NCBI GenBank assembly: GCA_040880025.1
Contig: JBBDJD010000015.1
Coordinates: forward strand, 124,001 to 188,000
Reading direction: 5' to 3'
Length of the DNA stretch: 64,000 bases
Source of the DNA: RCIO01 sp040880025
Lineage (GTDB): Bacteria > Pseudomonadota > Alphaproteobacteria > Rhizobiales > Rhizobiaceae
Position 1 is the first letter of the stretch. Every line of letters begins with the position of its first letter. The notes under the pieces are model-generated. The model was not told where the DNA came from, did no database searches, and was given only the letters and a program-made list of their open reading frames with translations. The translations under genes and the position numbers were made by a program. This document shows positions 38,262 to 46,855 of the stretch, piece by piece.

Positions 38262-40835
38262 TCAAGCCCGCATCTTCTCGCCGGCCGGATCGAAGGGCGG
38301 GTCGATATTGATGCGCGCGGAACAGCGGTGACCGAGAATCTCGATCTCGAACATGCCTTGGCTTTCGTCCTCCGCCAGTTCCGCCGGCACGTAGCATTGA
38401 GCCATGGATTTCCCGACATGGTGGGCATAGCCGCCCGAGGTCACCCAACCCACAACGCTCCATTCGCCATCATGAATGCCGCGCACGGACGCTGCGCCGA
38501 AATCGGACGAAGAGCCCTCGGCCACCTTGCCGTTCGTGTCATAGCGGCTCGGGCCATGACCGTGCGGGTCTTCGACGGTGCCAAAATCCTTGCCGTTGAC
38601 CTTGGCCCAGATCGGCTCGTCGCCCATCACGTCGGCGTCGATCGCATCGACGATCATGGAGACACGGCGCAGCTTCGGGCCGTTCTCCAATTCCTTCGCG
38701 GCCGCGTCGCGGCCTATGAAGTCGTTCTTCTCCATCCTGACGAAGCGGCCCATTGAACCCTCGAACACTCCGTAGATGGGTCTGAGTTCGCGGAACCATG
38801 TGGGGAAGTTCTTCTCCAGCCGCATCGACAGCAGGGCGCGCATGCCGAAATCGGCGATGCCGAACTCCTCGCCGGCCTCCTTGATCGCGGCGTAGACCCT
38901 GCGCTCATAGGCCGGCGGCATCCAGATCTCGTAGCCGAGATCGCCGGTGTAGGTGAGGCGGTTGACCAAGCAGGGCGCGCCGCCGACGGCCATTTCGCGG
39001 AAGTCCATGAAGCGGAAGGCGCCTGACGAGACATCCTCGTCAACCAGCTTCTGCAGCACGTCGCGGCTTTTCGGGCCGGCGATCGACAGGCCGACCAGTG
39101 TCTGGTCGAAGCGGTGGATCGAGACCGAGCCATCCTCCGGCAGGTGCTTTTCGAACCAGCGCATGTGGTAGATTTGCGCTGCCGAGGAGCCCCAGATCAT
39201 GAAGCGCTCGTCACCTGCCTTGGCAATGGTGAAGTCGCCGATCAGCTTGCCGAATTCATTCAGCATCGGGGTGAGCACGATGCGGCCGGTCTTCGGCATG
39301 CGGTTGGTCATCAGCCGGTTGAGGAAATCCTCCGCGCCCGGCCCGTTGACCTCGTATTTGGCGAAGTTGGCGATCTCGGTGACGCCGACACGCTCGCGCA
39401 CTGCCTTCACCTCGTTGCCGACATGTTCGAAATCGTTGGAGCGGTGGAAAGACACGATGTCCTTTGGCTCCGTGCCCTTGGGCGCGAACCACAGCGGCGT
39501 TTCCAGCCCCCAGCTGTCGCCCATCACGGCGTTGTTCGCCACCATGACATCGTAGAGCGGCGTGGTTTGCGCGGGGCGGGCCGCGGGCAGTTCCTCATTC
39601 GGAAAGCGGATGGAGAAGCGCCTTGAATAGTTTTCACGCACCTTGGCGTTGGTGTAGCGCAGGCTCGCCCACTCGCCGAAGCGCGACACATCCATGCCCC
39701 AGACATCGTGGCCGGGATCGCCGTCGACCATCCAGTTCGATAGCGCCAACCCGACGCCGCCGCCCTGGCTGAACCCGGCCATGACCGCGCAGGCGCACCA
39801 GAAATTGGTCAGGCCCTGAACCGGGCCGACGAGCGGATTGCCGTCAGGCGCGAAGGTGAATGGGCCGTTGATGATCTGCTTGATGCCGGCGTTCTCGATC
39901 GGCGGGAAGTGTCGGAAGCCGACTTCGAGCGAGGGCGCGATGCGGTCGATGTCGGGCTGCAGAAGCTCGTGGCCGAAGTCCCATGGCGTGTTGACCGGCG
40001 ACCAGGGTTTGCAGGCCTTCTCGTAGGTGCCGAGCAGCATGCCCTGCCGCTCCTGGCGGGTGTAGATTTCGCCCTTGAAGTCGATGACGTGGCAAAGCTC
40101 GCGGCCGGTCGACTGGTTGTATTCGATCACCTCGGGCATGTCCTCGGTGAGAAGGTACATGTGTTCCATGGCGAGCACCGGCAGTTCGAGACCGACCATG
40201 CGGCCGATCTCGCGCGCCCAAAGGCCGCCGGCGTTCACCACATGCTCGGCCTTCACCGTTCCCTGCTCGGTGACGACGTTCCAGGTGCCGTCGGGCTCCT
40301 GCGTCAGTTCCTTGACCGGGTTGCGCAGTACGATCTCGGCGCCAAGCTGGCGGGCCGCCTTGGCGTAGGCATGCGTGGTGCCGGACGGGTCGAGATGACC
40401 TTCAACGGGATCCCACAGCGCGCCGACGAACTTGGTCTCGTCCATGATCGGGAACATCGCCTTCGCCTCGGAGGGCGTGACAAGTTCGGTCTCCATGCCG
40501 AGATAGCGGCACTTGGCGTGGACCAGGCGCAGGAAGTCCATGCGCTCGGGCGTGTCGGCCATCTGGAAACCGCCGACCAGATGCAGCGAGCAGGACTGAC
40601 CGGTGAGCTTTTCGAGTTCGTCGTAGAGCCCGATCGTATAGGCCTGCAGCTTGGCGACGTTGGGGTCGCCGTTGAGCGTGTGGAAGCCGCCGGCGGCATG
40701 CCATGTCGAGCCGGAGGTCAGTTCCGAGCGCTCGATCAGCATTACGTCCGTCCAGCCGGCCTTGGCCAGATGATAGAGCACCGAACAGCCGACCACGCCG
40801 CCGCCGATCACAACCGCTTTTGCATGAGATTTCAT
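38262..40835 (-). CDS. FAD-dependent dimethylglycine/sarcosine dehydrogenase-like protein with GcvT domain
   Basis: The 857-residue protein has an FAD-binding DAO domain (about 1-385) with GGGVVGCSVLYHLAKAG (11-27). H46 in STWHAAGG sits where DMGDH-type enzymes bind FAD covalently. A central FAO domain follows, then a GcvT/tetrahydrofolate-binding domain (about 430-850; NFAKYEVNGPGAEDFLNRLM, VGLSIAGPKSRDVL). The reaction would be oxidative N-demethylation with the C1 unit passed to THF as methylene-THF. Its C-terminus is paralogous to the partial gene at the left edge. It heads a minus-strand group with the nitroreductase and DddP-like genes and follows RidA and MttB2. Confidence 0.9.
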   Translation of the reverse strand: MKSHAKAVVIGGGVVGCSVLYHLAKAGWTDVMLIERSELTSGSTWHAAGGFHTLNGDPNVAKLQAYTIGLYDELEKLTGQSCSLHLVGGFQMADTPERMDFLRLVHAKCRYLGMETELVTPSEAKAMFPIMDETKFVGALWDPVEGHLDPSGTTHAYAKAARQLGAEIVLRNPVKELTQEPDGTWNVVTEQGTVKAEHVVNAGGLWAREIGRMVGLELPVLAMEHMYLLTEDMPEVIEYNQSTGRELCHVIDFKGEIYTRQERQGMLLGTYEKACKPWSPVNTPWDFGHELLQPDIDRIAPSLEVGFRHFPPIENAGIKQIINGPFTFAPDGNPLVGPVQGLTNFWCACAVMAGFSQGGGVGLALSNWMVDGDPGHDVWGMDVSRFGEWASLRYTNAKVRENYSRRFSIRFPNEELPAARPAQTTPLYDVMVANNAVMGDSWGLETPLWFAPKGTEPKDIVSFHRSNDFEHVGNEVKAVRERVGVTEIANFAKYEVNGPGAEDFLNRLMTNRMPKTGRIVLTPMLNEFGKLIGDFTIAKAGDERFMIWGSSAAQIYHMRWFEKHLPEDGSVSIHRFDQTLVGLSIAGPKSRDVLQKLVDEDVSSGAFRFMDFREMAVGGAPCLVNRLTYTGDLGYEIWMPPAYERRVYAAIKEAGEEFGIADFGMRALLSMRLEKNFPTWFRELRPIYGVFEGSMGRFVRMEKNDFIGRDAAAKELENGPKLRRVSMIVDAIDADVMGDEPIWAKVNGKDFGTVEDPHGHGPSRYDTNGKVAEGSSSDFGAASVRGIHDGEWSVVGWVTSGGYAHHVGKSMAQCYVPAELAEDESQGMFEIEILGHRCSARINIDPPFDPAGEKMRA

Positions 40836-40885
40836 ATCATTGAGTCCGGGTTGGAATGTATCGATTCAAGTGAATTGTCGCCGGG

Positions 40886-41269
40886 TCAAGCAGCCGCGAT
40901 GGCCTCGATCTCAAGCAGCCAGCTCTCATCGAATATGCCGGTGATGATTGTTGTCAGGCCGATCTTGCGGCCCTGCAGGACGTCGTTCCGCACTTTGCGG
41001 TAGTCGGCCGTGTATTTACGGTCCGAGAGGAAAATCGTGACCTTGACGAGGTTGTCGAGTGTCATGTTGGCCGCGCCAAGTTGCGCGATCACGTTGTCCC
41101 ACGCCAGGCGGGCCTGCGCCTCGAAATCCGCGGGGACGCGACCGTCCTGGGCGGTGGGTATCTGGCCGCTGATGAACAGGATGCGAGATGCGTCTGACAC
41201 TTCCATGGCCTGAACATAGCCGCCCAGTGGCTGTGGCGCGTCAGGTGCGTTAATCGGGCGAAGCTTCAT
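40886..41269 (-). CDS. RidA/YjgF/Rid-family protein
   Basis: The 127-residue protein has the Rid trimer fold: SRILFISGQIPTAQDGRVP, FEAQARLAWDNVIAQLGAA, and LDNLVKVTIFLSDRKY. RidA hydrolyses reactive enamine/imine intermediates; a partner for flavoenzymes that generate iminium species, such as the neighbouring dehydrogenase, makes sense. The usual RidA substrate-binding arginine near position 105 is not obvious here, so it may belong to another Rid subgroup. ATG at 41269 after GAGG; 8 bases after MttB2 stop. Confidence 0.88.
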   Translation of the reverse strand: MKLRPINAPDAPQPLGGYVQAMEVSDASRILFISGQIPTAQDGRVPADFEAQARLAWDNVIAQLGAANMTLDNLVKVTIFLSDRKYTADYRKVRNDVLQGRKIGLTTIITGIFDESWLLEIEAIAAA

Positions 41270-41277
41270 CACCAACC

Positions 41278-42849
41278 TCAGAAATCCGTCGGCGCGCCGC
41301 CCTCGGCGATGCGCTTTTCAACGAAATCGTTGATTTCTTCCTCGATTGCCGGGTCGATTGGCGGCTTCTCGTAGGCGGCCAGCCGCTCTTTCCAGACGCG
41401 GTTGGCGTTTTCCATAACGGTCGACGAACCGGCCATCGACCAGCTCTCGAAATTGCGCCAGTCCGACAGGATCGGCGAGTAGAAGGCGGTCTTGTAGCGC
41501 GCCTGTGTGTGCTGGGTGCCGAAGAAATGTCCGCCCGGGCCGACATCGCGGATGGCGTCCACCGCCAGCGCGTCCTCAGACAGGTCGAGCGGGGTGAGGA
41601 ATTCGGCCACCATCTGCAGGAGGTCGAAGTCGAGGATCATCTTCTCGAACGAGCAGCGCAGGCCGCCTTCGAGCCAGCCGGCGCCGTGCATGAGGAAGTT
41701 GCCGCCGCCCTGGATCGCGCCCCACAGGGAGAACACGCTTTCATAAGCGGCCTGCGCATCCACCGTGTTGGCGGCGCAGGTGTTGGAGGTGCGGTAGGGG
41801 ATGGCGTAGCGGCGGGCAAGCTGGCCGCCGGCAAGTTGCGCCTTCATGTATTCCGGCGTGCCGAACGCCGGGGCGCCAGACTTCATGTCGACATTGGAGG
41901 TGAACCCGCCATAGGCGACGGGCGCGCCTTTGCGCACCATCTGCGTGAAGGCGAGGCCGGCCAGCGCCTCGGCGTTCTGTTCGACCAGGGCGCCGGCGAT
42001 GGTGACGGGCGCCATCGCGCCCGACAGCGTAAACGGCGTGATGATCACAACCTGGCCCGCCGACGACATCTGGACGATGCCTTCCATCATCGGAATGTCG
42101 AGCTTGAGCGGCGAATTGGTGTTGATGATCGTGTAGAGTGAAGGCTCCTTTTCCAGCTGCTCGCGCGAGATGCCTCGCGCAATTCGGGCGATCTCGATCG
42201 CATCGACATTGCGTTCCTTGCCGAGCGAGTAGGCGTGAAAGGGCTTGTCGGTGATGACGGCCAGATCGCGGATGCATTCCAGATGCCGGATCGCGGGGTG
42301 GATGTCGGTCGGCTCGACGGGATAGCCGCCGGTCACGTTGATTATGTTGTGTGACTGCGCAAGGCGGATGAAATTGCGAAAATCCTCCTGATTTCCGGGC
42401 CGCCGACCGCGATCGAGATCGGATGAATTTGGCGCCGAGCCCATCTGCGCAAAGATAATGTTGTTGCCGCCGAAGCGGACGTTGTGTTCGGGGTTGCGTG
42501 CGTGAAGGGTGAATTCCGACGGCGCGTGGGAGACAAGCTCCAGTACCATGTCGGGGTCGAAGCGGACGCGTTCGGAACCCTCGCGAACGTCCGCGCCATG
42601 CTCCTTCATCAGCCGTCGGGCCTCGTCGTGCAGGACTTCGAGACCGATTTCCTTCAGCACGCGCAGAGAGGCCAGGTGGATCGATTCCAGCTCGTCGTCG
42701 GACAGAATCTTCGTTGGTGCGAAGGGAATCCGGAGCTGGCGGGAAGGTGGCTGATCGAAGGTTATTGAGGCCGCCGCCCGCTTGCCGGCGCGGCCACCCC
42801 TGCGGGATCGGTCCGGCATCGCTTCGGGCGGAAGGCTCATCTCGGTCAT
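41278..42849 (-). CDS. Second MttB-family (COG5598) methyltransferase, non-pyrrolysine type
   Basis: The 523-residue protein matches the family over its length (LSDDELESIHLASLRVLKEIG, GAMAPVTIAGALVEQNAEAL, MKSGAPAFGTPEYMKAQ, DAQAAYESVFSLWG, GPGGHFFGTQHTQARY). There is no internal amber codon. It is a diverged paralogue of the MttB at 24193 and has no corrinoid protein of its own nearby. The N-terminal 30 residues are Arg/Gly-rich, as in the paralogue. It is the first gene of a minus-strand group with RidA and the DMGDH-like gene, and is divergent from the SolA-like gene. Confidence 0.92.
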   Translation of the reverse strand: MTEMSLPPEAMPDRSRRGGRAGKRAAASITFDQPPSRQLRIPFAPTKILSDDELESIHLASLRVLKEIGLEVLHDEARRLMKEHGADVREGSERVRFDPDMVLELVSHAPSEFTLHARNPEHNVRFGGNNIIFAQMGSAPNSSDLDRGRRPGNQEDFRNFIRLAQSHNIINVTGGYPVEPTDIHPAIRHLECIRDLAVITDKPFHAYSLGKERNVDAIEIARIARGISREQLEKEPSLYTIINTNSPLKLDIPMMEGIVQMSSAGQVVIITPFTLSGAMAPVTIAGALVEQNAEALAGLAFTQMVRKGAPVAYGGFTSNVDMKSGAPAFGTPEYMKAQLAGGQLARRYAIPYRTSNTCAANTVDAQAAYESVFSLWGAIQGGGNFLMHGAGWLEGGLRCSFEKMILDFDLLQMVAEFLTPLDLSEDALAVDAIRDVGPGGHFFGTQHTQARYKTAFYSPILSDWRNFESWSMAGSSTVMENANRVWKERLAAYEKPPIDPAIEEEINDFVEKRIAEGGAPTDF

Positions 42850-42943
42850 CCGGGGTCCATCGTAAGACTGCTATCGGTGCATATTGGACGCGGCGAATGG
42901 CGGCGGTTAAGTGTGCGACGACCAAAAGGGCGAGAGAATCGAC

Positions 42944-44092
42944 ATGGCAATGTCGCAACCAGACGGGCATTTCGACGTCGCCGTGGTCGGGCTGGGCGCG
43001 ATGGGGTCTGCCGCGCTATGTCATCTGGCGCGGCGCGGCGTGCGGGCGGTGGGCATCGAGCGTTTCGCGCTCGGGCATGAACGCGGTTCCTCGCATGGCG
43101 AAACACGCGCCATCAGGATGGGTTATTTCGAACACCCGTCCTATGTGCCGCTGGTCCGCGCCGCCTATGAAGGCTGGGAGGCGCTGCAGCGGGAGACCGG
43201 AGAAACGGTCCTCACCAGAACCGGCGTTCTGGAGATCGGCAAGCCGGGAAGCGTGATCGTCGCAGGGTCACTGCAAGCCAGCCGCGAGCATGGCCTGGAA
43301 CATGAGGTGCTGGACCGCGCCGAGATGGCTCGGCGATTTCCGCAATTCACCTTGCCAGAATGCTATGAGTGCGTATGGCAGCCCGACGGCGGATTTCTTC
43401 GGCCGGAACTCGGCAATCACCTTCACATCCAGCAGGCTCGAAAGGCCGGTGCGGAGATACGCGAGAATTGCCCGGTTGTGGCCATCGAACCGGGAGCGGA
43501 CGGTGTCCGCATCGTGACGGAAGGCGGCACTCTTTCGGCGGACGCCGTTGTCGTGGCGTCTGGCCCGTGGATCGGCGAAATGGTTCCGGCTTTGAAGCCG
43601 AAGCTCACGCTGACAAGGCAGGTGGCCTGCTGGTTCGAGCCGCGCCGAAGAGAGACGACCAGACTGGGTGCGCTGCCGGTGTTCATCATCGATGGCGAGC
43701 ACGACGTAGCGTACGGCTTTCCCGACATCGGATCGGGCTTCAAATGCGCCTCGCACAGCGACAGCGGCACGTGGCTCGCGGCGGATGAGGCGTCGCAAGA
43801 CGCCGGGCCGGCCGACGAGAAGCGCATACGCGACTTTCTCGAAGCCTATCTGCCTGACGCGGCCGGGCCGCTGCGGGCGATGAGCACCTGCATCTACACG
43901 AAGACCCCGGACGAGGATTTCGTCATCGACCTTCATCCGGACGACAGTCGCATCGTAATTGCGTCGCCATGCTCAGGGCATGGCTACAAATTCGCCAGCG
44001 TGATCGGCGAGGTGCTGGCCGATCTGGCCACGGACGGCGTGACAACGCACGACATTTCGCGGTTTTCGATCGGCCGCGAGGCGCTTCGATAA
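42944..44092 (+). CDS. Monomeric sarcosine oxidase/N-methyltryptophan oxidase (SolA)-like flavoprotein
   Basis: The 382-residue protein has the FAD-binding motif VVGLGAMGSAA (14-24), an active-site-region GSSHGETRAIRMGY (48-61), and C316 in STCIYTKTPDEDF. C316 matches the cysteine that binds FAD covalently in monomeric sarcosine oxidase, and SGHGYKFA also fits the family. It oxidises a secondary N-methyl amine with O2, giving H2O2 and formaldehyde. It is divergent from MttB2. An in-frame start at 42911 is less likely. Confidence 0.9.
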   Translation: MAMSQPDGHFDVAVVGLGAMGSAALCHLARRGVRAVGIERFALGHERGSSHGETRAIRMGYFEHPSYVPLVRAAYEGWEALQRETGETVLTRTGVLEIGKPGSVIVAGSLQASREHGLEHEVLDRAEMARRFPQFTLPECYECVWQPDGGFLRPELGNHLHIQQARKAGAEIRENCPVVAIEPGADGVRIVTEGGTLSADAVVVASGPWIGEMVPALKPKLTLTRQVACWFEPRRRETTRLGALPVFIIDGEHDVAYGFPDIGSGFKCASHSDSGTWLAADEASQDAGPADEKRIRDFLEAYLPDAAGPLRAMSTCIYTKTPDEDFVIDLHPDDSRIVIASPCSGHGYKFASVIGEVLADLATDGVTTHDISRFSIGREALR

Positions 44093-44308
44093 CGGGTCCT
44101 GCCGTGCTTGAAGCCAGCGTGCGCCTTCCGCTACACTGAACGCATGAAGCACGCGGCTGCCTTACGCCATTTTGCCGAGACGCCTTCGCGGCGTACGCGC
44201 CATGCGGAGTTGCTGCGGCTCTGCGCGCGCATCGGCTATTCGCCGCCAGACTTCGCCTGAATTCGCCCCGGCATCTGCCGGACCGATTCAAGCGGAGATC
44301 GTAAGCCG

Positions 44309-45691
44309 ATGACTTATCAGAACTTTTCCCTGGCGCAGCTTCAGGCGATGGATGCGGCGCATCATCTGCACCCCTTCACCGACCACAAGGATCTGCGGAC
44401 CGCGGGCTCACGCATCATCACGCGGGCGGACGGCGCCTTCATCTATGACAGCGAGGGCAACAAAATCCTCGACGGCATGGCGGGGCTGTGGTGCGTGAAT
44501 GTCGGTTATGGCCGTGACGAACTGGCCGAGGCGGCCTACGCCCAGATGAAGGAATTGCCTTATTACAATTCCTTCTTCCGCTCCTCGACGCCGACGCCGG
44601 TGCTGCTGGCGCAGAAGCTGGCGGAGATCGCCCCCGAAGGCCTGAACCAGGTGTTCTACGGCTCGTCCGGTTCGGAGGCGAACGATACCGCGCTCAGGCT
44701 GGTGCGGCACTATTGGGCGCTTGAGGGCAAACCTCAGAAGCGGATCGTCATCTCACGCAACTGGGCCTATCACGGCTCGACGATCGCTGGCGCGTCGCTC
44801 GGCGGCATGGCGGCCATGCACGGCCAGCTTAACGGGGCGGTGCCCGACATCGCACACGTCATGCCGCCCTATGCCTTCGAACTCGCCGAGCCCGGCGAGA
44901 GCGACGAGGCATTCGGCCTCCGGGCGGCGAAAGCGGTCGAGGACGCCATTGTGGAAGCCGGGCCGGAAAACGTTGCCGCGTTCATCGGCGAGCCGGTGAT
45001 GGGGGCCGGCGGGGTGAAGATCGCGCCGGATAGCTACTGGCCGGAAATCCAGCGGATCTGCCGCAAGCACGACGTGCTTTTGATGCTCGACGAGGTGATC
45101 ACCGGCTACGGGCGCACGGGTCAGTGGTTCGCCGCGCAAACCTTCGGGCTTGAGCCGGACACGATCACCACCGCAAAGGCGCTGACCTCGGGCTATCAGC
45201 CGTTGTCGGCGCTGCTGGTCGGTGACCGCATCGCCTCGACATTGGTGGAAAAGGGCGGTGAATTCTATCACGGCTACACCTATTCCGGGCATCCGGTGGC
45301 ATGCGCCGTTGCGCTGGCCAATCTTGCTATCATCGAACGCGAGGGGCTGATCGAGCGGGTGCGCGAGGAGACCGGCCCGTACTTGCACAAGGCATTGAGC
45401 GAGGCGCTGTCCGAACACGGCATCGTCGGCGAGGTCCGCTCGATCGGCCTGATGGGCGCGATCGAGATCGTGAAGGAGAAAGAAGGCCGCGCGCGCTTTG
45501 CGAGTGTTGGCGCGGCCGGCGTCATCGTGCGCGATCATGCCATCGCCAACGGTCTGATGCTGCGCGCCGTGGGCGACACGATGATCCTGTCGCCGCCGCT
45601 GATCTGGACGAAAGACACGATCGACACGGCTTGCGAGCGCATCGCAAGCGCGCTTGATCTTGCCGAGGCTGATCTGCGGAGGAATGCCTGA
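44309..45691 (+). CDS. Class III PLP-dependent aminotransferase
   Basis: The 460-residue protein matches the omega-aminotransferase group (MDAAHHLHPFTDHKDLRTAG, DGMAGLWCVNVGYG, YGSSGSEANDTALRLV, DEVITGYGRTG). The Schiff-base lysine is K290 in TTAKALTSGYQP. Close relatives act on beta-alanine, putrescine, taurine or GABA with pyruvate. A bidirectional-looking terminator follows at 45702-45737. The semialdehyde dehydrogenase at 58675 could take a product, but they are not linked. Substrate not determined by sequence. Confidence 0.88.
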   Translation: MTYQNFSLAQLQAMDAAHHLHPFTDHKDLRTAGSRIITRADGAFIYDSEGNKILDGMAGLWCVNVGYGRDELAEAAYAQMKELPYYNSFFRSSTPTPVLLAQKLAEIAPEGLNQVFYGSSGSEANDTALRLVRHYWALEGKPQKRIVISRNWAYHGSTIAGASLGGMAAMHGQLNGAVPDIAHVMPPYAFELAEPGESDEAFGLRAAKAVEDAIVEAGPENVAAFIGEPVMGAGGVKIAPDSYWPEIQRICRKHDVLLMLDEVITGYGRTGQWFAAQTFGLEPDTITTAKALTSGYQPLSALLVGDRIASTLVEKGGEFYHGYTYSGHPVACAVALANLAIIEREGLIERVREETGPYLHKALSEALSEHGIVGEVRSIGLMGAIEIVKEKEGRARFASVGAAGVIVRDHAIANGLMLRAVGDTMILSPPLIWTKDTIDTACERIASALDLAEADLRRNA

Positions 45692-45701
45692 GGGGAAAGC
45701 A

Positions 45702-45737
45702 AAAACCGCGCTCTCCGGGCGGGGAGGACGCGGTTTT
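45702..45737 (+). terminator. Intrinsic terminator after the aminotransferase gene
   Basis: A long stem pairs AAAACCGCG (45702-45710) with its complement (45729-45737), with an inner CTCTCC/GGGGAG pairing around a GGGC loop. The stem ends in TTTT on the plus strand and, reversed, also has a T-run on the minus strand. Confidence 0.75.
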
Positions 45738-45947
45738 GCCACAATACGCCTGGCTCTTCGCAAGGAAAAACGCGGCGAAGATTACGCCTCCGGTACGCGA
45801 GACCTGATCCGGAGCGGTGTGGTGGCTTTCGTTGGCCGCCACGCCCGCTGTTGTACCCGGACATCGTTACCGCGCGGTTATCGAGCGATTAAGCAAAGAT
45901 GAATTTGGCGAGAAACTTCGCCTCTCATGTTTACCAAAGGGAAGGTC

Positions 45948-46826
45948 TCAACTCCCCCGGAGGAAATTGATGATGCCGGAAAAGTCCTTGCCCTCGTTGC
46001 CGGCATTGTTGAACAGCGCATAAAGCTGCGCGGCCTCCGCCCCGAGGGGGGTAACCGCGCCCGATGATTGCGCGGCTTCCTGTGCAAGCTTCAGATCCTT
46101 GAGCATCAGCGCGGCCGCGAAGCCCGGGGCGTAGTCCTTGTTGGCCGGGGAGGTCGGGACGGGGCCGGGCACCGGGCAATAGGTCGTCAGCGACCAGCAC
46201 TGGCCGGACGATGTGGAGGCGACGTCGAATAGCGCCTGATGCGAGAGGCCAAGCTTCTCGGCCAGAACGAAGGCTTCGCCGACGCCGATCATCGAGATGC
46301 CGAGGATCATGTTGTTGCAGATCTTGGCTGCCTGGCCTGCTCCGGCATCGCCGCAGTGGACCGCCTTGCCGGCCATGGGTTCCAGCACCGGCTCGGCCGC
46401 CGCGAAGGATTCCTTCGAGCCGCCCGCCATGAAAGTAAGCGTGCCGGCCGTCGCGCCACCAACGCCGCCCGAGACCGGCGCGTCGATCGACAGAAGATCG
46501 TGCCTGGCCGCGATTGCATGCGCGGCGCGGGCCGAATTGACGTCGATCGTCGAACAGTCGATCAGCAGCGCGCCCTTGGACATTGCAGACGCGATGTCCT
46601 CGTGCACGGAAAGCACATGCTTGCCTGCGGGAAGCATGGTGACCACGGCGTTGGCGTCTTTGACGGCCGCAACCGCATTGGCCACTACGGTGACGCCGTT
46701 CTTGCCGGCAATCTCGAGGTTGGCCGGCATCAGGTCGAAGCCCTGAACGGTGTGGCCCGCCTTGACCAGATTTGCGGCCATGGGGTTGCCCATATTGCCG
46801 AGGCCGATGAACCCGATTGTGCTCAT
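45948..46826 (-). CDS. mmsB: 3-hydroxyisobutyrate dehydrogenase
   Basis: The 292-residue protein has the beta-hydroxyacid dehydrogenase features: the NAD-binding GFIGLGNMGNPMAANL, the substrate-binding DAPVSGGVGGATAGTL, and GAGQAAKICNNMILG with the catalytic lysine. This set is typical of 3-hydroxyisobutyrate dehydrogenase in valine catabolism, which makes methylmalonate semialdehyde. The upstream isobutyryl-CoA dehydrogenase gene ends 29 bases before it and supports the assignment. Confidence 0.92.
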   Translation of the reverse strand: MSTIGFIGLGNMGNPMAANLVKAGHTVQGFDLMPANLEIAGKNGVTVVANAVAAVKDANAVVTMLPAGKHVLSVHEDIASAMSKGALLIDCSTIDVNSARAAHAIAARHDLLSIDAPVSGGVGGATAGTLTFMAGGSKESFAAAEPVLEPMAGKAVHCGDAGAGQAAKICNNMILGISMIGVGEAFVLAEKLGLSHQALFDVASTSSGQCWSLTTYCPVPGPVPTSPANKDYAPGFAAALMLKDLKLAQEAAQSSGAVTPLGAEAAQLYALFNNAGNEGKDFSGIINFLRGS

Positions 46827-46855
46827 GCCGCTTGCTCCTCCCGGGATTGCCTGTT

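Noticed and set aside
36606..38756. 716-residue plus-strand frame
   Set aside because: Lies antisense to the DddP-like, nitroreductase and dehydrogenase genes, all of which have clear family motifs. Its long length is an effect of high GC.
44144..44260. 38-codon plus-strand frame between the SolA-like and aminotransferase genes
   Set aside because: The product starting MKHAAALRHFAETPSRR has no ribosome site and no recognisable family; it could be real but cannot be supported.
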